Shown: one piece after another, positions 45,401-51,658 of the stretch
Layout: every line of letters begins with the position of its first letter
Numbering within the stretch: the stretch's first letter is position 1
Origin: JAGQLF01 sp964437465
GTDB taxonomy: Bacteria > Patescibacteriota > Dojkabacteria > J137
DNA: 64,000 bases
Direction: 5' to 3'
Assembly: GCA_964437465.1 (NCBI GenBank)
Contig: CAYTGI010000003.1
Span: forward strand, 23,660-87,659
Program-made: the position numbers and the translations under genes
The notes under the pieces: generated by a model
The model's input: the letters and a program-made list of their open reading frames with translations, nothing else
Database searches by the model: none
What the model was told of the DNA's origin: nothing

Positions 45401-45481
45401 CGAGCTTGACGTTATTATAGCTAATGACACTACAGAATATCTAAGTGCCTTCTTTTTTAAATTCCTAGTGTTGATTTTCAA
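36482..45481 (-). CDS. Giant DUF11-repeat surface protein with LPTG sorting signal
   Basis: A 2999-residue protein. The N-terminus has a basic patch and hydrophobic segment ending AAAVPS, a signal peptide. The body is a chain of beta-rich, Asp/Ser/Thr-rich DUF11-type domains. Six very similar tandem repeats of about 132 residues span residues 1970-2765, each with DLxITK...G.TxxYTLxYxN...VPxxTTFNxxSSTPGW.C...GSTCTFSxGxL. The paired cysteines in each repeat could form disulfides. The C-terminus has LPTG (residues 2953-2956), a membrane segment and a Lys/Arg tail, a sortase substrate signal. A sortase lies 170 bases upstream. The start is TTG. It is likely an adhesin or cell-coat fibre. Confidence 0.92.
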   Translation of the reverse strand: MKINTRNLKKKALRYSVVSLAIITSSSIAFSALSIFFTGQTEAAAVPSVSASLPSESLLGEDFSFNVSFNNSGADTGYGPFIDLIFPNTGADGIFPFGPGDEADGLSFVSATYLGSSVTSIVQEFPDDGLGTGCVDHPYAVTAPNTPLSICGTAGDTLVTLQLPFGSFTDLQPTADVTVNVSMSENADLSTALDVQARGGFQFGEDPLDNPTSDPSITETFSTSSLTPTLFSISKSYIGPESETATGPNFPRQYTITADIADGQTIDDFDLIDYLPDNIEYLQVDSVSPGTCSTNTEPSTPGAQNPPNNELRITCTSVTGGTGSNDASVTFSFFVPYEDANSSLIISETTGNDTTSVNDAAAEGTWDPIDTRDLPTPVSSDITSNDHTLTDKSIAIQKSVSVFQDNNSPGNSPGDVLEYTYSFQISDFFSFTDIVSTDVISDGQRFDDTFTPTLSLTEHGSTSSGNFDLANYEVLSNYTPADPAPNDGTTTIIFNISDELVTRALDANVLGGCIEQTGTVTPDCDSFNDGATTGTVTYRTIIQESFSDDFPSGDPSVDQGDTLTNDVSIEGSVLDNSSFSPTGSTEADESSASVGIERGSISKTIYAINGNTSFTPPVQVAPGDSITFRVEFTLPTSDFEEVSFDDFFPLPVFQVDDPDADEVIGPAWTFDSTSPTDGGYTSSPPAAGVVKFGPTDTLYDITVGVLGSPGLVPTLSTTTSANQLTIDYGDFDDPSTQSSQIDLLFTINAADDPFADGLFLTNQIRSNEGSTNLSSEVADSIIQFELTQPDIQITKGVVATNGESPVYDPDPFSPVSFSAPGGGCQRFTGTVSSNALDTTEINSDISDLDAGDIVTFAIVLENEGSGVNGAFDVQFKDTLEAGFQIPGSGLNLCITDGAGNSLANTPIDGTDVNPIFEDGIVLTNPSPTQGSLDSFSSTSGGNIAVITYDLELTTSVEPEEVITNTADIFNYAGVENGDNHMVEPRFDTAEVTTLTPLVDKTIDSTNQAHTSGNNVAIGEIITYEVELTIPEGTLTSAIVNDALDTGLAFVSCSSIVASAGLSTSIGTFGDVCSNSTAINSGEDITFDFGTLTNSDTDNLTDETITITYDVVVLNTAANVRNQNRNNDAELSWSLGQVSDNAPNVTIREPDLQVSKSASPTSADASDTVQYSVTISHTGNSDLNAYNVSFDDVIPSDLTYTAATFNFSCSAGVITPPVLNDTGAPTLIATIDELPLGEDCTLTYDVTLDNTVFTGQTIDNDAEVEWTSLPGDITTAQSTFNTNSTERTGNTGDPGGSANDYFTEDSATINVFEPFPNKSIVSTSEAHSTNVAGTERVAIGEIVRYRLEARVAEGITPDFKFRDRLPDGMQFLNDGTSFVAFISNAATTTSTTLTPGGLGCTGGANPDLNFTGNEANVDSFTPECELPDDAISSNSTSNSDSYSSGTDIYFKFGDITNDDRDADNEYIVVEFNALVLNESGNQSGITLNNRFQGYVGISTVGSNSSNVSVIVAEPELDISKSVTTTPLDAGDTIEYQIVVTNTSTGNNALNAYDVNVLDSIDSDVILSSVTPSASGSGVVTDNSNIPGNLVDVSISFLEPGETLTIDLSGTVDNAVLVGTTIPNTADLTYTSLPGTGTTSNPTGSNIPGNSGDGDGERDGSGFLINDYNDSDSAPVTLESSTTTKSLVTTSETYTAGSEVTIGETVTYEIEVIVPEGSITSLEVVDNIPNGMQYVSGSGTVDSTGFNGTVPSPTISGGASSGNPVTFSFGAFSVPVDGNPSNNTFTIQLEADVLDVVGNDGLPPGQTDLVNNAEITVNSGTPSISNDVTTTVVEPEITITKNFNPDQAPVNDSIEVTITIENTGTSDAFEIDLEDPLPSGLTFDGNLTHDSGVAPDTLSESGGTITASWATLAVGDTSTITFDVTIDTGQSRGDVITNTATINQYSSIDGSNPNERTTNDIDAQDDLTITAPDLEITKSNGVNSVTPGSTTVYSLFIENVGDFQADNVEITDTVPDYGTFNNGSSSPGWTCLPDNSSGSTCTYSVGTLTDGANTTIDFAVDIDSNIPSGIDNFTNTADVSDDGTHGDDPTPGNNTSTDTDPLDAAPDLEITKDDGGATALPGDTVSYTLDYTNSGNQDATGVEITDNVPTGTTFNSATSTSGWACVPDNNEGSTCTFSIGDLDAGDSGSITFAVDLDTTLPSGYDEIDNTASISDDGTNGADPTPANNDDPDTTPVTAAPDLQVSKGDSNVTVPPGDPITYTIDYSNVGSQDATGVVLTDVVPDNTTFNPGSSTPGWSCVPDNNDGSTCTFSIGDLDVGDSGSVDFVVDTDAVFPGGVNDVTNNVTISDDGTNGTDENPGDNSDSEVTPVIAGPDLVVTKNDSGIDVFNGEQIVYNIFYENAGNQTSTNVILTETVPEYTTFDSGSSTPGWICAPDDTAGSTCTYSVGTLNPSDTGSALFVVTVNSSMPESVNQIDNTISISDDWASGPDLTPGNNSDDEDTPVRREIDLSIVKDDGLTIVNAGQTIIYTLSIENKGNTTANNVLIEDFTPEFTSFNSSDSTPGWSCSTTDEEPDQLCVFDYGSLGAGETDEVLFAVDVDNSLPAREDQIYNAASINYDEEYGPDFNPDDNQDTDTDDIDAKPNLGIDKEPQVEEIGYGETLLYTLNYGNGGDMDAEDAVITEYVPQNTTFNSSLSTPGWICDPNGNAGSVCAFPLGYLEVGESGDVVFAVDVRELNDSLIETIDNQVYISYKYSDEEDDDDNEDFTETPVVYSNVFDPPTGKKVFNEVGLPELEWKQVWMNDGNTEALDVILVDTIPEGTSYVDNSFTCEPRGISITTNCMYNEISEELVWEGNIGPDPGGTDEENSENEVVLTFRITIPEDMIMVQNQACGNWDDDQDGDINDEIEFNQQPVCTDDPSTEMPIDPTVWELTAEEGEQSSETDETEETFISELLPTGFNLTNLVLIVVIIGAVASCITFGDKFKKDRRQNRKYSKYKRKK

Positions 45482-45648
45482 TTCTATACAACAAAAACAT
45501 CTTGTTAAAATAATATATCGAAATTAACAAGCCATAACAACTCATAGTGAGTATATAAAGTTATTTTCATATGAAGTAATAGAAAATATAAAGATGGCAA
45601 TAGTGATAAATAGTAAAATTATCAAAATTAGGGTTTTAATATAGTCCT

Positions 45649-46272
45649 TCAATTCTGCTCTATCGGATTCGCCCTTACTACCAATCTTTTTTCTGCTGTC
45701 CATAATGGTGTACAAGTATATAAAGTTAAAATATGTTCATTTGTTTGTTCTTCTATATAAACTTCATCGGGATTTACAATAAATACGTCAGAGACCTTGT
45801 ATACATATTCCTGATTTTCCCAATAAACTGCAAGATAATCTCCAGTTTTAACTTTATCTAGGTGGTAAAAAGTATTGTTTCCCGTTGTGAATTGATATCT
45901 ATGAGCTATTAACACCATGTTTCCTCCGTCAATTGGATTCCCAGAAAATTGCCTATGCCAAATACCTTTATTTAAATTATCTATATCACCTCCTAAAATT
46001 TTTGAATCTAGAAAAATACTTGGCAGTATCAAACTGTTATCTCTTTTAGTTATTTTGTTGTCATCTTCAACACTTACATTTTTCTGATCTAACTGTAGTA
46101 ATGCACTGTTTTCTGGTAACTCAATTTTTTTTTGCCGTATATTTGATAATAATAGCTCTATTCTTGGAATCTGAGGAAGAGCAAGAACGGAAATTATGAT
46201 AATTAGTATAAGTGAGAATAGTATTAGGTTTATTTTATTGAGTGTACTTTTTGACATATTATATTGAACCAA
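45649..46272 (-). CDS. Sortase
   Basis: One N-terminal membrane anchor (about residues 14-33) is followed by a sortase fold. The catalytic His is in LIAHRYQF, the Cys in TLYTCTPLW and the Arg in KRLVVRANP. Sortases cut LPxTG-like signals and join the protein to the cell surface. The clear substrate is the giant DUF11 protein next to it, whose signal is LPTGF. The N-terminal methionine could be at 46272 (TTG) or at 46257 (ATG); the TATAAT just before 46257 is too close to decide. Confidence 0.9.
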   Translation of the reverse strand: MVQYNMSKSTLNKINLILFSLILIIIISVLALPQIPRIELLLSNIRQKKIELPENSALLQLDQKNVSVEDDNKITKRDNSLILPSIFLDSKILGGDIDNLNKGIWHRQFSGNPIDGGNMVLIAHRYQFTTGNNTFYHLDKVKTGDYLAVYWENQEYVYKVSDVFIVNPDEVYIEEQTNEHILTLYTCTPLWTAEKRLVVRANPIEQN

Positions 46273-46383
46273 ATATCAACATTTATAGAAATAGTTTAGA
46301 GAACTATTAGGTAGAAAGTAAGCATTTGTATGAGTATACTAAATTAAATTGAAAAGAGATGTGTGAATAAAATTTAAGATTAT

Positions 46384-46827
46384 CTATATAGATAATTTCC
46401 TAGCTAAATCTTTTGTATGCTTAATTAAGTGTCTTGTTATTTCTTCAGTATAAGCTTTAGCGGTATATATCCTTCCACCTTTTTTATAAGGAATCTGTTT
46501 ATTAGCAGCTATCTGTTTAATACATTTTAAAAATAGGTTTTTAGCTTTTTCAAACTCAATAAGTAATTCATCTCTGGAGCTATTTTGGAATTCTTCAGCA
46601 CTTTTAATATTAGTTTGAGATAGGGATTTATCTATTAAAGGGAGCTCTTGCTCATTTACAATAGATTCAACAATACTAGAGTAGTATTTTTGATAAAAAA
46701 TAACATGGCTTATAATCTCTTTAGCATTCCATCCATCCTTATAAACATCTTCGTCGAGTTTTACTTTCTTCACTACTTCTAAAAAATCTTCAGAAGCTTT
46801 ATGAAAGTTTTGAATCTGATCAGTCAT
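46384..46827 (-). CDS. DinB/DUF1706-like four-helix protein
   Basis: The protein (147 residues) has DGWNAKEIISHVIFYQKYYSS, the typical second helix of DinB-like bundles, and TEEITRHLIKHTKDL with a His near the C-terminus. The three-histidine metal triad of canonical DinB proteins is not complete. It is close to the ClbS/DfsB-type protein at 54559 in helix pattern, though not closely similar. Members protect DNA from toxins or act as thiol transferases; the role here is unknown. Confidence 0.7.
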   Translation of the reverse strand: MTDQIQNFHKASEDFLEVVKKVKLDEDVYKDGWNAKEIISHVIFYQKYYSSIVESIVNEQELPLIDKSLSQTNIKSAEEFQNSSRDELLIEFEKAKNLFLKCIKQIAANKQIPYKKGGRIYTAKAYTEEITRHLIKHTKDLARKLSI

Positions 46828-46987
46828 TATTAAATTCTTAGAATTATCTAAAACTATATTAATTTAAACTAAAGCTGTTAATAGCTCAATAATGTTTCAT
46901 CTAGATCATTAAAAATTTTATTATTCTTGTCCATTAGTAGTATAATTTAATTGAAGTTATATATATATTATTTATTATTTTATATAA

Positions 46988-47554
46988 ATGAAACAGATAT
47001 CTTTTATTTTTGCTCTAGTCTTACTGTTGACTACTTTTAGTCCTATAGTAAAAGTAAACGCAGCTAGAGAAAACAAATACTTAGTATCTTATAGTACTGT
47101 TTATGATCAAGAAGGTAGTGCATTCATAACAATTAATTCAACATATGTAAACTACGGATCTTCAGTTATACCTATTAGAGTTAACTTAAAATTTGGGAAT
47201 TTATCACAATATAAAATTTCTGAGGTAAAGGTTAATGGAAGAAACTATTGTGAAGAAAGTGTTACCAAAACAGGTTTAGTTAAGTATGCTTGTGGAAAAG
47301 ACTATTTATATAGACCATACAATATCTTACCACACTCATCTCAAACATTTACACATACTTTTAAGGTTGACTCATCTTTTGTAGAAAAAGATAAGGAATT
47401 AAATATGGAGGTGATTTTTAAAGATGGGGTTGAAGGAAACTATGATCCAAGATTCATGAATACAATAAATCTAGAAAATAGACATTTTAGTTATCCTCAA
47501 ATTAAACTGAATTATGAGGAAAGATTACAGAAACTTGTTAACTCGCTAGTATAA
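46988..47554 (+). CDS. Secreted hypothetical protein
   Basis: A signal peptide (about residues 1-26, ending VNAA) is followed by a 160-residue beta-rich domain with two cysteines (RNYCEES, KYACGKD). There is no C-terminal anchor, so it is probably released or loosely attached. A TATAAT box lies about 50 bases upstream. The domain resembles an immunoglobulin-like or DUF11-like sandwich only in general composition. It lies near the sortase and giant adhesin, so a surface role is possible. Confidence 0.65.
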   Translation: MKQISFIFALVLLLTTFSPIVKVNAARENKYLVSYSTVYDQEGSAFITINSTYVNYGSSVIPIRVNLKFGNLSQYKISEVKVNGRNYCEESVTKTGLVKYACGKDYLYRPYNILPHSSQTFTHTFKVDSSFVEKDKELNMEVIFKDGVEGNYDPRFMNTINLENRHFSYPQIKLNYEERLQKLVNSLV

Positions 47555-47589
47555 TAAAAAAGAGCACCTTATTTAATATTAAGGTGCTC
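47553..47589 (-). terminator. Intrinsic terminator of the 47569 gene
   Basis: A 10-bp stem GAGCACCTTA/TAAGGTGCTC with a loop of 8, followed on the minus strand by a U run; it overlaps the last codons of the 47569-48036 gene. Confidence 0.72.
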
Positions 47590-48036
47590 AAGTTCTCTTT
47601 CTGCTATTTCTTTAACTTCTTCTAAATCTTTTATGAAAAAATAATTGTAAGAGTAGTCTTTATCGGTTTTTTCTTCATTGATTTTTTCTAATTTCTTTCT
47701 TAAGATATCCATCTTCGAATCATCTCCAAGAAGCACAAATGATATTTTTGCACTATTCTTTATGTGCACAAGGTTTTTTAAATACTTATCAATTGTCATA
47801 GACAATATTTTTTCAACGAATTGGCCTATATCTAAACTTGTAAAGTCTGTAACAGATAAATAATCACTGCCAATTTGATTGACTTCTTTTTCAATATTAA
47901 AAATAAGTTCAACTATATCACTAATTTTAGGTTTACCTGATATGACTACCTTTAATAATGGGTATTCTTTTACATCATCGTTGATATTCAGTGTTATTTT
48001 TTCTGTTTTTACTGTAAGACTTTGGTTATATGACAT
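47569..48036 (-). CDS. Hypothetical alpha/beta protein (155 aa)
   Basis: Alternating strands and helices (YPLLKVVISGKP, SDYLSVTDFTSL, AKISFVLLGDD) suggest a small STAS-like or SpoIIAA-like alpha/beta domain, but no conserved motif proves it. It has no signal peptide. Its stop lies within the terminator hairpin, so the transcript ends right after the coding region. It is separated from the SOUL gene by about 45 bases and may be co-transcribed with it. Confidence 0.6.
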   Translation of the reverse strand: MSYNQSLTVKTEKITLNINDDVKEYPLLKVVISGKPKISDIVELIFNIEKEVNQIGSDYLSVTDFTSLDIGQFVEKILSMTIDKYLKNLVHIKNSAKISFVLLGDDSKMDILRKKLEKINEEKTDKDYSYNYFFIKDLEEVKEIAERELEHLNIK

Positions 48037-48081
48037 TGTTAACTATGAGTTGTGTAAAGTAATAGTAAGTACAAGTTAGTA

Positions 48082-48630
48082 CTATATTCTTATTAAGATT
48101 TCATTTCTGGATAAAAACCAGGGAGTGTATGGGCCGTTGTACCCCGCTATAATGTAATCTCCATATTTTTGAATACCCTTTTCTTCTATCCACAAATTTA
48201 ATTTCTTGATATTTTTATCAATATTTTTATTGCTAAAAAATCCTGTAAATCTTATTGTTGCAAATTTCCCAAAATTTTTTTGATCAAATTTAATATCCTT
48301 ATTTAAAGGTTCAGGTAGTGTTTCTATGGTATATCTTGAAGGCATTATAAAGGAAATCTTATATTCTTTTTCTCCTTCAACTAATACAGGTGTTGTCATT
48401 TCTATTTTTTCAGAGTGTTGTACACTTACAGGAGTTTTCATCTCGGTTTTCTTCTTGGAAATATTATTACCAAAAATATAATTAGCTAATATTCTAAACC
48501 CTTCGTTTGCAGCATCTTTATAATTAGTTTGTGGTAAAACTACAAAAGCAGTTATATAGCTTGGATATGATCTTATTTGAATGTTTCCATCTTCTTCTAA
48601 TACTTTGTATTCAGGTGTTTTAGTACTCAT
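48082..48630 (-). CDS. SOUL family heme-binding protein
   Basis: The family's core is clear: TPEYKVLEEDGNIQIRSYP at the start, FRILANYIFGNN, MKTPVSVQ, KIEMTTPVLVE, SFIMPSRYTIETLPEP, a FATIRFTGF strand, and AGYNGPYTPWFLSRNEILI at the end. SOUL/HBP proteins bind heme or other tetrapyrroles. The protein has no signal peptide, so it is likely cytoplasmic. TATAAT lies 6 nt before the ATG. It is divergent from the PAS kinase gene at 48680, with shared intergenic promoter space of about 50 bases. Confidence 0.9.
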   Translation of the reverse strand: MSTKTPEYKVLEEDGNIQIRSYPSYITAFVVLPQTNYKDAANEGFRILANYIFGNNISKKKTEMKTPVSVQHSEKIEMTTPVLVEGEKEYKISFIMPSRYTIETLPEPLNKDIKFDQKNFGKFATIRFTGFFSNKNIDKNIKKLNLWIEEKGIQKYGDYIIAGYNGPYTPWFLSRNEILIRI

Positions 48631-48636
48631 ATGCTT

Positions 48637-48642
48637 ATTATA
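48637..48642 (-). promoter_or_regulatory. -10 box of the SOUL gene
   Basis: TATAAT 6 nt before the ATG at 48630; leaderless layout. A divergent promoter for the kinase gene (TTGTTT, 17 bp, TAGAAT) overlaps the region. Confidence 0.55.
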
Positions 48643-48679
48643 GTATTGTTTTAGACTTATTGATATCGTAGAATAAAAT

Positions 48680-49801
48680 ATGTTTCAAGAAAGTAAAAAT
48701 AAGATCTTACAACAAGCCATTAGGTCTGAGGTTTTCAAGCTCCCAGTTAAAAGCGCATTTAACCATATAATAATAACTGATGTTGAAGGAGTTGTAATTT
48801 ATGCAAACTCTGCTGTTGAGAGAATAACTGGATATTCTCATGATGAAATTATCGGGAGCACTCCTAGACTATGGGGACAACAGATGACTCAAGACTTTTA
48901 CAAAAAACTTTGGCATATAATTAAGATAGATAAAAAAGCTTTTGCAGGTGAAATAACAAATAAAAGAAAAAATGGTGAACTCTACATCGCTAGAGCAATT
49001 ATTTCTCCGATCTTAGACAACGAAAATAATTTAATTGGATTTATCGGAACAGAAGAGGACATAACTCAGAAAAAGGAAGCTGAAAAGATGAAAACTGAGT
49101 TTATCTCAATAACAGCTCATCAGCTTAAAACACCTATGACGTCTGTAAAATGGAGCATAGAGTTGTTAAGAGATCTGTTAAAAGATTCTAGTAGTCAAGT
49201 AAAGGAGCAAATAGAGTTTATTGCAAATGCTAATTCTGAATTAATAAGTCTTGTAGATGAATTATTAAATATATCCAGACTGGAAACAGGTAGGTTAGTA
49301 GTAGATCCTATTAAGATGAGTATTAAATCTGTACTTGATAGTGTAATAGATAAATTTAGACTTCAAATTGAACAAAAGAGAATTGAACTCAAAATTACTG
49401 AAGTCCTTGAAGATGAGGTTTTAATTGATAAGGCAATATTAAAAGAGATAATAGTAAATTTGTTATCAAACGCGATAAAATATTCTCCTGAAGAGACATC
49501 AATTATAATCTCTTTTTATTATAACTCTGAAGGTAATATAGAATTTAGAATTAGAGATAGTGGTTACGGAATTCCAAATAACGAACAAGCTTACGTTTTT
49601 GATAAACACCATAGATGTCAAAATGTTATAGAAAAACAGATAGAAGGTACAGGATTAGGATTGTACTTTGTTAAAAAAGCAGTAGAGATGTCAGGAGGAG
49701 AAATTTGGTTTGAATCAAATGTAGAAAATGGTACAACATTCTGGTTTACTATACCAAAAAACGGAATGGCCCATAAAGATGGAGAAGTTAAATTATCTTA
49801 A
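48680..49801 (+). CDS. PAS-domain histidine kinase (cytoplasmic)
   Basis: A PAS domain (about residues 22-132; IIITDVEGVVIYANSAVERI) is followed by HisKA (AHQLKTPMTSVKW, the phospho-accepting His) and HATPase (N-box NLLSNAIKYSPE, DSGYGIPNN, GTGLGLYFVKK). There are no membrane segments, so it senses an internal signal. The PAS lacks the LOV cysteine motif. TAGAAT lies 5 nt before the ATG. No response regulator is in the window. The neighbouring SOUL, DUF3179 and LOV proteins suggest a light/redox/heme theme, but that is inference. Confidence 0.92.
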   Translation: MFQESKNKILQQAIRSEVFKLPVKSAFNHIIITDVEGVVIYANSAVERITGYSHDEIIGSTPRLWGQQMTQDFYKKLWHIIKIDKKAFAGEITNKRKNGELYIARAIISPILDNENNLIGFIGTEEDITQKKEAEKMKTEFISITAHQLKTPMTSVKWSIELLRDLLKDSSSQVKEQIEFIANANSELISLVDELLNISRLETGRLVVDPIKMSIKSVLDSVIDKFRLQIEQKRIELKITEVLEDEVLIDKAILKEIIVNLLSNAIKYSPEETSIIISFYYNSEGNIEFRIRDSGYGIPNNEQAYVFDKHHRCQNVIEKQIEGTGLGLYFVKKAVEMSGGEIWFESNVENGTTFWFTIPKNGMAHKDGEVKLS

Positions 49802-50952
49802 TTATCTTGGGGTAGTAGTTCATCAACAAGCTCTATACCTATACCCCATATCTCACCCTTTGGTTCAGTATTAACTCCACCTNNNNNNNNNNCAAAGGAG
49901 AACCACATACTGTAAAACCCAGGTAACTCATTACCTTGTTCATCAATAATACTTATAACCCCATCAGAGTATTCGATGTTTAATAATTCTCCTAATGAGG
50001 TAGTGTATTCTAATGTTTTAAGTCTACTTAAATGCTCAACAACAAATCCTATATTTCTATTATCTAGATTTACAACATAAAGAATTTCTTTTGCTTCTAT
50101 ATCAACTATTTCATTGTACGTGTACGGAAAAAGAAACTCTTCATTATTATCTTCGTATCCAGGGTATGGATTAAATGTATAATCTCTTTCAAAACCTGTA
50201 TTTGTAGATAAAACAGATGCGTTTGGATAATTAGCTTGTAAGTTACTGAATGTTAAAACTTGAACAGGAAAAAGCTCTAAATCTTTTCCAGCTTTTTCAC
50301 CTACAACTGCTCTACCCTCAATTTGTGACCACAAACTTTCTGTGTCTTCATCATACATAAGTAGATTAGATTCATAGAGAAGTCCACTTACTCCAAAATT
50401 TAATATTGATCCATCTACTTCTCTACTATAAGCTATAGCCGTTCCACATAATGGACAAAATGTTACAGATAAAGGTTCCTCTCCAACAGTATCATTTACT
50501 ATTTCGTGCCATACCATAATATTGTATGGATAAAACCTCTGTTCACCATTTATATCAATAAGTATTCCTAATGTATCATCGCTTATAGATTCATTTGCAT
50601 TATCTATTGATGTAAATTCCGGATTATTGATTGCAGGTATGGCGTCTTTTATAGCAGTACCTCTTAAAACTTTTTCTAAATCAATTATTGATTTGGTTGT
50701 ATCAGTAAGTAAATTCATATCTTCAAATATTCTATTCTCATTTACTTCTGGCTCTTCACGATTTAAAACATCATCAGGAATTCCTATCTGAGGTAGATCG
50801 TTATTAATTTCCTGGATTTCACTAACTTGCTTTCTGTTTGAGATATTAACAAATATAGCTATTCCAGCTGTTACAAAAAAAATAATTATTATTGCTGAAA
50901 TAATCTTGCTTGTAAGGTTGTTTGGTTTAAATTCTTCTTTTTCACTTTCCAT
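49798..50952 (-). CDS. DUF3179 family protein, membrane-anchored (assembly gap inside)
   Basis: One N-terminal membrane segment (about residues 17-37) precedes the DUF3179 domain: GEQRFYPYNIMVWHEIVND, VTFCPLCGTAIAYSREVDG, FGVSGLLYESNLLMYD, ESLWSQIEGRAVVGE. The CPLCGTA site suggests metal or cofactor binding. The family is found in archaea and bacteria with unknown function, usually exported. A run of ten Ns at 49883-49892 near the C-terminus keeps the frame but hides residues and may hide a longer gap. TATACT lies 5 nt before the ATG. Confidence 0.87.
   Translation of the reverse strand: MESEKEEFKPNNLTSKIISAIIIIFFVTAGIAIFVNISNRKQVSEIQEINNDLPQIGIPDDVLNREEPEVNENRIFEDMNLLTDTTKSIIDLEKVLRGTAIKDAIPAINNPEFTSIDNANESISDDTLGILIDINGEQRFYPYNIMVWHEIVNDTVGEEPLSVTFCPLCGTAIAYSREVDGSILNFGVSGLLYESNLLMYDEDTESLWSQIEGRAVVGEKAGKDLELFPVQVLTFSNLQANYPNASVLSTNTGFERDYTFNPYPGYEDNNEEFLFPYTYNEIVDIEAKEILYVVNLDNRNIGFVVEHLSRLKTLEYTTSLGELLNIEYSDGVISIIDEQGNELPGFYSMWFSFXXXXGGVNTEPKGEIWGIGIELVDELLPQDN
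49883..49892. other. Assembly gap (10 N)
   Basis: Ten undetermined bases inside the DUF3179 gene, probably a scaffold join; the real length is unknown. Confidence 0.98.
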
Positions 50953-51036
50953 AATTTAGTATACTTACAAAAAATATAAAGATAAAGATAACATAATGTG
51001 ATTTGTGCAATTAATATATTTATTTTATAGTTATAC

Positions 51037-51135
51037 ATGAATGATACAGATAAAATTGATTTAATATTGGGGAAATTAGTTTCAGGAAGGTATGAACAGA
51101 TTGAAAAGAACATTAACTCTAGAAATGAAGACTAA
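51037..51135 (+). CDS. Tiny ORF upstream of the LOV gene
   Basis: A 32-codon frame (MNDTDKIDLILGKLVSGRYE.., ending NSRNED) has TATAGT 5 nt before its ATG, the same leaderless layout as its neighbours. Its TAA overlaps the ATG of the LOV gene (TAATG), so translation is likely coupled. The peptide is amphipathic and could be a helix that binds the LOV protein or the kinase. Alternatively it only serves to feed ribosomes to the LOV start. Confidence 0.5.
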   Translation: MNDTDKIDLILGKLVSGRYEQIEKNINSRNED

Positions 51136-51605
51136 TGTTAAACCAAGTAATAAGTAAAAATTTCTCTAGTGATTCAACTTTTCTTAGAGTAATTCTTAAA
51201 GCTATAGACTCGACGGATATAGGTATTACACTATCTAATCCCTATGAAGAAGATAATCCTTTAGTATACGTTAATAAAGGCTTTACCAAGATAACTGGAT
51301 ATAATGAGGAAGAAGTAATAGGTAGAAATTGTAGGTTTTTGCAAGGAAAAAATCCTAATTCAATCAAAGAGAACATAGAATCAAGGAAGATAATTAGAAA
51401 AGCTATAAAAGATCAAAAAAAATGTAAGGTTCTTTTAAAAAATTTTAAAAAGAATGGTAGATCATTTGTAAACGAATTCGTTATCGCGCCAATTTTTGAC
51501 GATCAAGGGAAACTTGAATATTTTCTAGGTATTCAAAAAGATATAACTAAAGAGTACGATTTGGAAAATGAGGTGAAAAAATTACTAAAAGGAATTAAAG
51601 AATAA
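51135..51605 (+). CDS. Short LOV (blue-light) photoreceptor protein
   Basis: Residues about 25-140 form a LOV-type PAS domain. The photoactive cysteine motif is GRNCRFLQG. The residues that hold flavin in known LOV domains are all there: Asn and Gln in NCRFLQ, Arg in NCR and in IIRKAI, Asn in LLKNF, Asn in SFVNEF, and Gln in GIQKDIT. A short helix (DLENEVKKLLKGIKE) ends the protein, as in short LOV proteins that signal by dimer change. The tiny ORF before it shares the transcript. The PAS kinase 1.3 kb upstream could be its partner. A LOV sensor is unexpected in a CPR. Confidence 0.87.
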   Translation: MLNQVISKNFSSDSTFLRVILKAIDSTDIGITLSNPYEEDNPLVYVNKGFTKITGYNEEEVIGRNCRFLQGKNPNSIKENIESRKIIRKAIKDQKKCKVLLKNFKKNGRSFVNEFVIAPIFDDQGKLEYFLGIQKDITKEYDLENEVKKLLKGIKE

Positions 51606-51658
51606 TAATACCCATAATCTTCATTTAATGTTAAAATTCGAAGCGTTATATATCCGCT

